Notes: generated by a model not told the origin, from the letters alone. A stretch of DNA of 8,242 bases from Deltaproteobacteria bacterium (GCA_029570245.1 JAKQSH010000302.1:1-8242); one strand, 5' to 3'. Shown: positions 1-6,686, counted from the first letter of the stretch. Program-made: numbers and translations.

Positions 1-1911
1 CAAATTCTTTCCGAAAATCCAACTGACGAAGCAGAGAAAAAAGTACTTGTAAATAAGCTCAAAGAAACCAGTGGCATACAAGAAGAGTTACTGAGTTCGG
101 ATTTCAGGCACACCGTCGTATTTGCTCATCTGCGCCCGAAAGCCGACGGAAGCAGTGCCATCGCGAAAATAAACAGAATAATCAGCGATAATCCCGGACC
201 GGAACAAGTCAGAGTCGGTGGCATTCCGATTCTGCAAAGCCGCTTAAGCGGCGACACTGCGCGGGAAGTCAAGAAGTTCCTCCCGCTCTGCCTCCTGTTC
301 ATGCTTGTCATACTGTTGCTGTCAACGCGACAGATAGGCGGCGGAATTCTGTCGTTTGCGGTAATCTGTTCAAGCCTTATCCCGGCATGGGGAATGGCAA
401 ACGCTCTTGGCTGGAAACTTCAGATGATTACACTGTATTTCCCGCTTATGGCCATTGCGGCAGGCGCCGGTGCCGGAATTCACATAATGTTGCGCTTTCA
501 GGAAGAAAACGCTCCCGCCGCCGGGCTGAACAACAGGCAACTTGCAGAAAACACAATCGTTTCAAGCGGATTGCCATTGCTGACCAGTGCAGCAGTTGCA
601 ACGGTGGGCTTCTTAAGCATGCGGACTTATAAAATTGAAGTAATCGAACAACTCGGATCAGCCGCCGTACTCGGCGTATTATTTTCACTTGCAGGAGTAC
701 TGATGTTCCTGTCGGCATGGCTTTCAATACTGCCGCGCCCGCGTCCGGCATATGCATTTCCTGTTTTCAGCAGAATTCTGCTGAAAGCCTCAATCGTCAT
801 AATGAGACATCCGGCAATACTGCTTGCTGTATTTGTTTTTTCTACGGCGCTGGCGGCATGGGGGATCGCGCAGATACAAACCGACACAAATCCCGAAAAT
901 TACTACAGAAACGACAAAGAACTGTCGGAAACCTTCAACATCATCAACAAAAATTTTGGGGGAATGTCATCAATTTCGGTACTGGTTCAGGGTGACATCA
1001 AGGACCCTGCAATACTGAAACGTATAGACGACTTCGAGAAAGAAATTCTAAGAATACCCGCCGTCGCTTCTACAATATCCGTAGCCTGGGTGGTGCGACA
1101 CATGAATAAAACTATGCACAATGGAGACGAAAACTTCGACAGCATACCAGATCAGCGCGAAAGCGTTTCGGACTATTTCATGCAGTATTCCGTCGCCGGC
1201 GACGCCGGAGATTTCAATCGACTGGTTGACTTTTCATATCAGAATGCACAAATAATCATCAGAATCAACGACGCATCACCAGAAGTGATAAGTGGGATAT
1301 CGAAATACGTACACCACTATATACAACGTCATGGTGCGCCTTTCGTGACAGCCGGAGGAACGTCACTTTTGTTTGCAGAAACTGCAGAACAGATCACAAC
1401 AGCTCAGAAAAAAAGTCTGCTTATAACCTTTCTGATTTCACTCGTATTGATTGCAATCTTCTTCCGATCGCTCAGAACAGCTGTATCTATAATCATTCCG
1501 CCTTCCTTTTCCCTGCTTGCAATTCTCGGAATCTGCGGCTGGCTCAGAGTGGCTCCAGATGCTTCAAGCATGCTGGTTTTCCATTCGATATATGCAGGTG
1601 GAATCACTTTCTCGGCAATATATGCCTCCAGATTCAACAGAGAAACCGCCTCTGGCGCCACACCTGCGGAAGCCGCCGGAAAGGCCCTCTACACAAGCGG
1701 GCGCAGCGTAATTTTCAGTGCGTTGATGCTGATCGCCGGGTTTTCCGTTTTCATTTTCTCCAATTTCGCGCCGCTCAGATTCTCAGGCATTCTCCTGACT
1801 TCGGCGGTTTTCGCCGGTGCCCTGTACTCACTGCTGCTTACTCCGGTATTATGCCTGCTGTTCGGACAGCGTTATTCAGTGGACACCGAAGAAGAACTCA
1901 TTGAAGACTGA
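1..1911 (+). CDS. RND/MMPL-superfamily transporter, 5'-truncated by window edge
   Basis: The reading frame is open from base 1 to the TGA at 1909-1911 (636 residues visible); the ATG at 301 is internal, because the frame upstream of it encodes the end of a periplasmic loop (GGIPILQSRLSG at about residues 77-88) typical of the family. Missing are TM1 and the first part of loop 1. Visible in order: TM2-TM6 (about residues 93-244), TM7 (about 271-290), a second periplasmic loop with an NFGG motif, then TM8-TM12 (about 470-625), and a short acidic cytoplasmic tail. This is the one-chain, two-repeat layout of MMPL/HAE3-type exporters, which move lipids or hydrophobic molecules using proton flow. 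The family's TM4 and TM10 Asp are absent: Gly (469-471) and Thr (1606-1608) stand in their place. The substrate cannot be read from the sequence. Family call is firm, transport activity is inferred. Confidence 0.88.
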   Translation, partial: QILSENPTDEAEKKVLVNKLKETSGIQEELLSSDFRHTVVFAHLRPKADGSSAIAKINRIISDNPGPEQVRVGGIPILQSRLSGDTAREVKKFLPLCLLFMLVILLLSTRQIGGGILSFAVICSSLIPAWGMANALGWKLQMITLYFPLMAIAAGAGAGIHIMLRFQEENAPAAGLNNRQLAENTIVSSGLPLLTSAAVATVGFLSMRTYKIEVIEQLGSAAVLGVLFSLAGVLMFLSAWLSILPRPRPAYAFPVFSRILLKASIVIMRHPAILLAVFVFSTALAAWGIAQIQTDTNPENYYRNDKELSETFNIINKNFGGMSSISVLVQGDIKDPAILKRIDDFEKEILRIPAVASTISVAWVVRHMNKTMHNGDENFDSIPDQRESVSDYFMQYSVAGDAGDFNRLVDFSYQNAQIIIRINDASPEVISGISKYVHHYIQRHGAPFVTAGGTSLLFAETAEQITTAQKKSLLITFLISLVLIAIFFRSLRTAVSIIIPPSFSLLAILGICGWLRVAPDASSMLVFHSIYAGGITFSAIYASRFNRETASGATPAEAAGKALYTSGRSVIFSALMLIAGFSVFIFSNFAPLRFSGILLTSAVFAGALYSLLLTPVLCLLFGQRYSVDTEEELIED

Positions 1912-1912
1912 A

Positions 1913-1973
1913 CAGTATTTTTAGATACAAACGTCTGTACGAAAATACACTGAAAAATTCTGCTGAATTTTTT
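1913..1973 (+). terminator. Possible AT-rich terminator region after the RND gene
   Basis: Two hairpins follow the stop codon. The first can pair CAGT/ACTG and ATTTT/AAAAT (1913-1921 with 1942-1952, two-base bulge), with TACA/TGTA inside. The second is AAAAATTC / GAATTTTT (1953-1960 with 1965-1972) around loop TGCT, ending in a T run. The stems are AT-rich and so weak. Its place between a stop codon and a promoter-like sequence supports termination, but leakage is likely. Confidence 0.35.
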
Positions 1974-1986
1974 GTTCATATTGCGT

Positions 1987-2014
1987 TTGACAAAGACAGA
2001 ACTTAAACTAGACT
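1987..2014 (+). promoter_or_regulatory. Putative sigma70-type promoter for DAHP synthase
   Basis: A perfect TTGACA (-35) at 1987-1992 is followed after 16 bases by TAGACT (2009-2014), matching the -10 consensus at four of six positions. Transcription would start near 2021, giving a leader of about 50 bases before the ATG at 2071. No alternative promoter stands out in this 159-base gap. Confidence 0.42.
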
Positions 2015-2059
2015 GTGACGGATAAGGCTTTGTCGTTTTTTGTCAACAGCTGGTTTTTC

Positions 2060-2074
2060 ATGGATTTTATATGA
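2060..2074 (+). other. Four-codon mini-ORF overlapping the DAHP synthase start
   Basis: ATG GAT TTT ATA TGA reads M-D-F-I-stop and its TGA overlaps the ATG at 2071 in an ATGA arrangement. It has no Shine-Dalgarno sequence. It could allow translational coupling to the following gene or could be chance. Confidence 0.15.
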
Positions 2075-3072
2075 TTATCGAGTTCAGACCGGAAATATCG
2101 GACAGTTTCATAAACGACTTCGCCGACGAAGTGCGCGGTCATGTGCGCCGTTTCAACGGAGGACGTTTCGTTATTGTCAGCGATTACTATAACTTCGACA
2201 TCGGCAGCAAAGCGCTTAACGATAAAATAATACGCACTTTCAAATCGGTGGACGACTGGCCGCTCTCGTCGCGAGCACTGAAACCGGAGAACACCGTTAT
2301 CGACCTCGGAGACGGGATCATTTTCGGCAGAGACAGAACCGTTCTCATTGCAGGCCCCTGTGCCGCAGAAAATGAAGAACGCCTCTTCGAATCGGCAGAG
2401 TACCTGAAATCGCTTGGGATAAAAATATTGCGCGCCGGACTTTTCAAGCCGCGCAGCTCGGCATACTCATTTCAGGGGCTAGGACGCGACGGACTCAAAC
2501 TGCTGGAAGCAGTAAAACGGGACTTCGCTCTTAAAATCATAACCGAAATATATGACTCGGCGCATCTTGACGACATCGCAGCCGTGGCCGACATAATTCA
2601 GATCGGCTCAAAAGCCATGTTCAATCACGAAATTCTGCGACGCTGCGGAAGACTGAAGAAACCTGTCCTGCTGAAACGCAATTTTTCGGCAACTGCCGAT
2701 GAGTGGCTTGAATCGGCAGACACAATTCTTTCGGAAGGCAACCCCAACGTCATTCTGTGCGAACGCGGCATCCGCACTTACGAAAAGTCGTCGCGCTTCA
2801 CACTTGATCTTAATTCGGCCATCTACGTCAAACACCATTCGCACCTGCCGCTTCTTATTGACCCATCGCACGCTTACGGCGAATCCTACGGAATTCCAGA
2901 ACTGGCGCTCAGCGCTGCGGCTCTTTCGGTAGATGCTATTATGCTGGAAGTTCATCCATGCCCGGAAGAGGCGCTGTGCGACCGCCGTCAGGCCTTAAGC
3001 CACGACGTCTTTATAAAGCTAAAAAACGATCTTGCGGATATCTGCCGCATAGTAGGTAGAACTCTTGTATAA
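2071..3072 (+). CDS. aroF: 3-deoxy-7-phosphoheptulonate (DAHP) synthase, type I-beta
   Basis: Condenses phosphoenolpyruvate with erythrose 4-phosphate to DAHP, the cytoplasmic entry step to chorismate and aromatic amino acids. The 333 residues match the length of the Thermotoga maritima type (about 338). Residues 1-75 form a small ferredoxin-like regulatory domain. The barrel follows, with AGPCAAE (94-100), FKPRSSAYSFQGLG (125-138), QIGSKAMFN (177-185), KPVLLKRNFSAT (197-208), CERGIRTYE (230-238), DPSHAYG (264-270) and EVHPCPEEAL (293-302). The metal ligands C97, H267, E293 and D304 are all present; from memory each is offset by exactly 5 from the T. maritima ligands. There is no chorismate mutase domain. 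The start is fixed by the domain boundary, although there is no Shine-Dalgarno sequence. It is first in a probable unit with the nuclease gene downstream. Feedback control by tyrosine or phenylalanine is known for relatives, not shown here. Confidence 0.95.
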   Translation: MIIEFRPEISDSFINDFADEVRGHVRRFNGGRFVIVSDYYNFDIGSKALNDKIIRTFKSVDDWPLSSRALKPENTVIDLGDGIIFGRDRTVLIAGPCAAENEERLFESAEYLKSLGIKILRAGLFKPRSSAYSFQGLGRDGLKLLEAVKRDFALKIITEIYDSAHLDDIAAVADIIQIGSKAMFNHEILRRCGRLKKPVLLKRNFSATADEWLESADTILSEGNPNVILCERGIRTYEKSSRFTLDLNSAIYVKHHSHLPLLIDPSHAYGESYGIPELALSAAALSVDAIMLEVHPCPEEALCDRRQALSHDVFIKLKNDLADICRIVGRTLV

Positions 3073-3110
3073 ATGATTGCTCATATATTTCAGGAAGTAT
3101 GGATTTAATT

Positions 3111-4274
3111 ATGAAAAATCAATTCTTTGTCCTTATTCTTGCTTCATTTCTGTTTGCCGCTTCTGTCACATCATGCGGCGAAGGCATTACTGATTCCGGC
3201 GATGGAGATTCAAACGACACTATCGACGGCGACCTTGAACATGAGCAGCAATCCGGTGAAGAATCGGAAGAACAGACGGGAGATGGAGATTCGTCCAGTC
3301 AATACAGATGCACGCCGCGTGAATGGACATGTTACGACGAGCGCACAGCCGCCCTGTGCGACGAATACGGCGCAGGATACATAGAAACAATAGAATGCAA
3401 AGAATACGAAATCTGCCGCGGGGGCGAGTGCACAGGCGACATTCCCGAAGATGGAGATGATTTTACAGACGGCGATGAAACATCTGACGGTGACGAGTCT
3501 TCAGATGGAGACGATATTTCTGACGGAGATGAAATGCCAGACGGCGACGAAACACCCGACGGAGATGAAATGCCTGACGGCGATGAAGACGAAGACTCCG
3601 ACATTGTCGAGCACGATTACGACGTTGACGACGGTGCATTTTCATCATGCAACGGACTGACCAACACATCACTGAGAACCTGCCTGCACAACCTTATAGA
3701 TGGCCATACCAGCTTGGGCTACGACAACGCCAGAGAAGTAATGTATGATGAACTCGACAACCAGAACGGTGAGGTCTGCTGCGTTTACACCGGAATATGT
3801 GTAGACATGAAATATTCCATAAACGCAGAACACACATGGCCGCAAAGCTACGGTGCAGATTCCGGTTCGGCAAAGTCGGACCTGCATCACTTATTCCCCA
3901 CGGAAAGCACGGCGAATTCAATAAGAGGCAATTACCGCTTCGGAAATGTCGTCGGAACGCCGGATTGGCAGCAGGGCGGTAGTAAAAAAGGCGACGATGA
4001 AAACGGCAGTACGGTCTTCGAGGTACGCGACGACCACAAAGGCGACACAGCCCGCGCCGTGTTCTACATGGCTGTACGCTACAACGGAATCAATGACGAA
4101 GGGTTCCTAACAGAAACACAGGAAGCGGTGTTGCGCCAGTGGCACTGGGAAGACCCGCCTGACGAATATGAGGTAGAACGCAACAACAACATCAACAAAT
4201 ATTACCAGCACAATCGCAATCCGTTTATTGATCGCCCGGATTTCGTAGATGCAATGGAAAATTTCGATGACTGA
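3111..4274 (+). CDS. Lipid-anchored endonuclease I-family nuclease with acidic repeat linker
   Basis: Predicted extracytoplasmic DNA/RNA endonuclease of the EndA/Vvn/NucM family. Numbered from the ATG at 3111, residues 1-21 are a lipoprotein signal peptide with lipobox VTS-C22. A Ser/Glu/Asp-rich spacer follows, then a module with six Cys (67, 74, 83, 96, 102, 107), then an acidic hexapeptide repeat (112-159). The nuclease domain runs from about 178 to the end: EHTWPQS with the catalytic-type E240-H241, KSDLHHLFPT (256-264), RGNYRFG with N274, and the closing NRNPFIDRPDF motif (368-378). This is the beta-beta-alpha metal nuclease pattern. The ATG at 3099 lies only one base after AGGAAG (3092-3097); the ATG at 3111 gives a workable spacing and a cleaner signal peptide, so I prefer it. 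It lies 38 bases after the DAHP synthase with no terminator between. Surface exposure and a nutrient or biofilm-DNA role are inferences. Confidence 0.9.
   Translation: MKNQFFVLILASFLFAASVTSCGEGITDSGDGDSNDTIDGDLEHEQQSGEESEEQTGDGDSSSQYRCTPREWTCYDERTAALCDEYGAGYIETIECKEYEICRGGECTGDIPEDGDDFTDGDETSDGDESSDGDDISDGDEMPDGDETPDGDEMPDGDEDEDSDIVEHDYDVDDGAFSSCNGLTNTSLRTCLHNLIDGHTSLGYDNAREVMYDELDNQNGEVCCVYTGICVDMKYSINAEHTWPQSYGADSGSAKSDLHHLFPTESTANSIRGNYRFGNVVGTPDWQQGGSKKGDDENGSTVFEVRDDHKGDTARAVFYMAVRYNGINDEGFLTETQEAVLRQWHWEDPPDEYEVERNNNINKYYQHNRNPFIDRPDFVDAMENFDD
3444..3587 (+). repeat. Eight in-frame 18-bp units coding an Asp-Gly-Asp-Glu linker
   Basis: Eight consecutive 18-base units encode hexapeptides of the form x-x-D-G-D-E/D, with variable leading pairs PE, FT, TS, SS, IS, MP, TP, MP. 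The Gly codon alternates between GGA, GGC and GGT and the Asp codon between GAC and GAT, so the repeat is kept at the protein level more strictly than at the DNA level. It forms a highly acidic, probably flexible and perhaps Ca2+-binding stalk between the Cys module and the nuclease domain. Confidence 0.9.
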
Positions 4275-4281
4275 TAAATAG

Positions 4282-4307
4282 AAGTCCCCGCTCATCGGCG
4301 GGGACTT
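4282..4307. terminator. GC-rich hairpin between convergent genes, possibly bidirectional
   Basis: Perfect 10-bp stem AAGTCCCCGC / GCGGGGACTT with a six-base loop. On the plus strand it starts 7 bases after the nuclease stop and is followed by TTTGTCT. On the minus strand it is followed by CTATTTAT. Neither tail is a strong U-tract, but the stem is strong and the position between two converging genes fits a shared terminator. Confidence 0.6.
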
Positions 4308-4320
4308 TGTCTACAATCCC

Positions 4321-4345
4321 GGACGGCACGTGCCGTCCTTTTTTT
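4321..4345 (+). terminator. Rho-independent terminator for the nuclease transcript
   Basis: The perfect palindrome GGACGGCACGTGCCGTCC (4321-4338) folds into a 7-bp stem with an ACGT loop and is followed immediately by seven T (4339-4345). This is a classic intrinsic terminator reading rightwards. The minus strand lacks a T run after it, so it does not serve the kinase gene. Confidence 0.85.
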
Positions 4346-4360
4346 ATTCTGCTGCCAATA

Positions 4361-6025
4361 TCAGTATTCAAAAGAACTGCCGCCGATAAACTCACGCAGT
4401 ATCGACCACGGCGGAACTTCGCGCTCCAGAATTGGAATGAACAGATCAAGAAAGCAGAACAGTCTGTAAGCTTCGGTAAATTCTTCCGCCTTGGTTGGCA
4501 CTTCCATAAGGAAACGCATTGCAATGGGCTTCAACACGGCCTGCTCGTACACAAGCGAAGTATCGAACATGAAATCGGCTTTCTCCTGGTACGGGAACAG
4601 CCACTTACGCTCGCCGGCGCGCACATGACCCCACTGTTTTATGGTTTGCCTGGCGTTGTAGTTGCGGTAAAGACGGTCACGCACCATGCGTCGCAGCAGA
4701 CGAGTATCGGAAGTAAAAATGCGGTTGTGTTCGTCGATTTTCAACTGTGTAAGAGCAGAAACATAAATGCTGTATTTTCTATCGGCTTCGATGGAATGAG
4801 AAAGGCGCGGATTCAGCCCGTGAATGCCTTCTATGGTAAGAATCTGATTTTTCTCAAGCTTCAGCGGAATGGTTTTATGCTCACTGCGCATGCCGCTGGC
4901 GAAATTATAGATCGGAGTCTGAACTTCCTCGCCGTTCAGCAGGCGCACCAGATGTTCGTTAAGCAGTTCGATATCCAGCGCGTCGATGTTCTCGAAATCG
5001 AAGGACCCGTCCTTATTGCGCGGCGTATCGTCGCGATTGACGTAATAGTTATCCAGCGACAGTCCTACAGGCTGGATGCCGTTTACGTGAAGCTGTATAC
5101 CGAGTCGTTTCATAAAGGTCGTTTTGCCGGAAGCCGATGGCCCGGCAATAAGAACGACTTTTACATCCTTGCTGCGTTTTTTTATTTCGTCGGCAAGATT
5201 GGCTATTTTCTTTTCGTGAAAACCTTCGGAAACGCGAATTATCTGACTGATAGAACCGTCGATGCAGGCCTGATTGAGCTGTCCGATGTTGGAGGCGCCC
5301 AGCATTTCGTTCCAGCGGCTGGATTCTTTGTAAGTGTTAAAAAGCTTTTCGCTGTTGTGCGGCTTGCCCTTCATTTTCATATTAGGATCGGGAAACCGCA
5401 GAATAAAACCGGGTTTGTAGTAGTGTAGCTCGAATTTGTCGCAGAGCCCGGCATTGGGACCGATGGGGCCGTAAAGAACATCCGAAAAATCCTTGATTCG
5501 AGCCAGACGCACTTCGGGTTTCCGCGTAGCGTTAAGCACCATGACCTTTGCCTTGTATCCCTTGGCGGCGTAAAGTTCTGCGGCCTCTTCAGGTGTTAGC
5601 GATTCAACCAGAATTTTCTGTCCTTCGGATATAATAGCCTGCATACGGGCTTCTATTTTTTCGAGCATCTTCAAAGTAAGGCGCTTTGTCGGATGAATGA
5701 AATCATAATAATAACCGCCGCCCAGCGATTGCCCGATTTCGATTGACGCACCGGGGAAAAGCGAACACACAGCCTCCCCCAGAATCAACGCCATCGTGCG
5801 CCGGTATATTCCTGCGCCCTCCTTGGTCTGATAATCGACTGTGGAGATTTCAGAGTTCACATATATCTGGTGATTGATGCTCATAAGGCGTTTGTTGACC
5901 ATGGCGCCGAGAGCCGGAAACGCACCGGGATGAGGGTGTTCTTTTAAAAGATTGGCGATGCTGGTTCCCGGATTGATCTGGATTTTCTTACCGTTGAAAA
6001 CGACTTCGATTTTATTGTGGCTCAT
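4361..6025 (-). CDS. Nucleoside (uridine-type) kinase with TGS and ThrRS-like N-terminal half
   Basis: Predicted to phosphorylate a nucleoside with ATP or GTP in the cytoplasm, as in pyrimidine salvage; the substrate is not determined by sequence. Residues 1-65 look like a TGS domain. Residues 70-215 resemble the second N-terminal (editing) domain of threonyl-tRNA synthetase, with a LFPGASIEIGQSLGGGYYYDF stretch near 89-109. Residues 285-500 are a uridine kinase/phosphoribulokinase domain: P-loop GPSASGKT (295-302), SLDNYYV (323-329), PIYNF (371-375), IEGIHGLN (398-405). The 554-residue length fits this known fusion family (Thermotoga, Bacteroides and others, often annotated nucleoside kinase). 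The synthetase-type HxxxH and CxxxH residues are missing. GGAGAG (6038-6033) sits 7 bases before the ATG, which supports the start. It follows the DUF192 gene by 28 bases and is probably cotranscribed with it. Confidence 0.9.
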   Translation of the reverse strand: MSHNKIEVVFNGKKIQINPGTSIANLLKEHPHPGAFPALGAMVNKRLMSINHQIYVNSEISTVDYQTKEGAGIYRRTMALILGEAVCSLFPGASIEIGQSLGGGYYYDFIHPTKRLTLKMLEKIEARMQAIISEGQKILVESLTPEEAAELYAAKGYKAKVMVLNATRKPEVRLARIKDFSDVLYGPIGPNAGLCDKFELHYYKPGFILRFPDPNMKMKGKPHNSEKLFNTYKESSRWNEMLGASNIGQLNQACIDGSISQIIRVSEGFHEKKIANLADEIKKRSKDVKVVLIAGPSASGKTTFMKRLGIQLHVNGIQPVGLSLDNYYVNRDDTPRNKDGSFDFENIDALDIELLNEHLVRLLNGEEVQTPIYNFASGMRSEHKTIPLKLEKNQILTIEGIHGLNPRLSHSIEADRKYSIYVSALTQLKIDEHNRIFTSDTRLLRRMVRDRLYRNYNARQTIKQWGHVRAGERKWLFPYQEKADFMFDTSLVYEQAVLKPIAMRFLMEVPTKAEEFTEAYRLFCFLDLFIPILEREVPPWSILREFIGGSSFEY

Positions 6026-6053
6026 ACAAACACTCTCCGCTTTATTTATTTAA

Positions 6054-6587
6054 TCAGTTTTTCGCCGCATTTTTATCAATGTTCACAAATTCCACGCGGT
6101 CACCGGCGGCCAGGCCCCATTTCTTCGCCTGCCCCCCGTTTATTTCAAGCACATAACGCGATTTGCCGACCACATAATGGCTGGATTCATCGAAAGGTTT
6201 CGCTGAATGCACAATGCCAAGAATGCTCAGGTCATCCCTTATGAAAATCATGTCCAGTTCGATCAGAGTGTCCTTCATCCAGAAAGACTGCTGTTCTTCT
6301 GCCGGAAAAAGAAAGATCATACCGCGATCCGGCGGCAGAGTGTCGCGGAACATAAGACCGATGGCACGCTCGTATGGACTGTCGGCGATTTCGACATTGT
6401 ATATAACACGTCTGCCGTTTGAGGCCGTGATTACGACCTGCGGTAAAGATATTGCTGTTTCTTTCGCTCCTCCGACACCGATCTTCTGCTTTTCTCCGGC
6501 CAGAAGTACAGGCTGATTCCCTGCTGCGATGAACGCAAATGATAATAAAAGAAACAGCACTATGATGATTTTCGACAGCTTTCTCAT
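6054..6587 (-). CDS. Exported DUF192 domain protein
   Basis: A 177-residue protein with an N-terminal signal sequence: MRKLSK, then a hydrophobic stretch at 7-22, with possible cleavage near AAG at 21-23. The DUF192 domain (about 49-170) shows ERAIGLMFR (73-81), DRGMIFLF (87-94), FWMKDTLIELDMIFI (102-116), YVLEINGG (145-152) and GLAAGDRV (158-165), all family hallmarks. No biochemical function is established for the family to my knowledge; a periplasmic or envelope location is inferred. The ATG at 6587 is chosen because it gives a compact basic n-region; an in-frame GTG at 6599 would add four residues but has no Shine-Dalgarno sequence. Ribosome-binding signals are poor for both. It is first in the minus-strand pair with the kinase. 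Confidence 0.88.
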   Translation of the reverse strand: MRKLSKIIIVLFLLLSFAFIAAGNQPVLLAGEKQKIGVGGAKETAISLPQVVITASNGRRVIYNVEIADSPYERAIGLMFRDTLPPDRGMIFLFPAEEQQSFWMKDTLIELDMIFIRDDLSILGIVHSAKPFDESSHYVVGKSRYVLEINGGQAKKWGLAAGDRVEFVNIDKNAAKN

Positions 6588-6627
6588 CACTTCAATCACA
6601 TATGAAAATAGGTTTTATTCAGACACT

Positions 6628-6651
6628 GTTCAATCATAAGAATCATTCAAC
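6628..6651. promoter_or_regulatory. Imperfect palindrome near the minus-strand transcription start
   Basis: A 24-base imperfect dyad of the form GTTnAATnAT-nnnn-ATnATTnAAC lies just downstream of the TATAAT box reading left, at or beside the expected start of transcription. It also holds the direct repeat AATCAT AAG AATCAT. Such a site could be an operator, but the sequence is AT-rich and chance is quite possible. Confidence 0.22.
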
Positions 6652-6657
6652 GATATC

Positions 6658-6686
6658 ATTATACACCATTGTTGCATGGATTGAAA
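6658..6686 (-). promoter_or_regulatory. Putative promoter for the DUF192-kinase pair
   Basis: On the minus strand a perfect TATAAT (6663-6658) lies about 70 bases before the DUF192 ATG. The hexamer 17 bases upstream, TTTCAA (6686-6681), is a poor -35, so this promoter may need an activator or be weak. Expected start near 6650. Confidence 0.5.

Noticed and set aside
301..1911. ATG at 301 as the start of a shorter transporter
   Set aside because: The frame is open to base 1 and the upstream residues match the family's periplasmic loop and the start of TM2, so the gene is truncated by the window edge.
2608..2955. Minus-strand frame of 115 codons inside DAHP synthase
   Set aside because: It has no domain or ribosome-binding site and lies wholly within a conserved gene.
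3099..3110. ATG at 3099 as the nuclease start
   Set aside because: It lies one base after AGGAAG, too close for use, and would put acidic and hydrophobic residues before the basic n-region of the signal peptide.
3462..3587. Tandem 18-bp periodicity as a possible CRISPR or iteron array
   Set aside because: The units are contiguous, in frame, differ at synonymous sites and encode a protein linker, with no spacers.
3332..3604. Minus-strand frame encoding Ser-Pro-Ser-Gly repeats
   Set aside because: It is the complement of the DGDE repeat in the nuclease gene, so the periodicity is inherited; there is no start signal.
4326..4333. CACGTG core as a regulator-binding site
   Set aside because: It is the loop-centred middle of a perfect terminator palindrome followed by a T run, which explains it fully.
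4307..5428. Long plus-strand open frame of 373 codons opposite the kinase gene
   Set aside because: It is antisense to a well-conserved kinase, starts inside the terminator palindrome region, lacks a ribosome-binding site and shows no recognisable domain.
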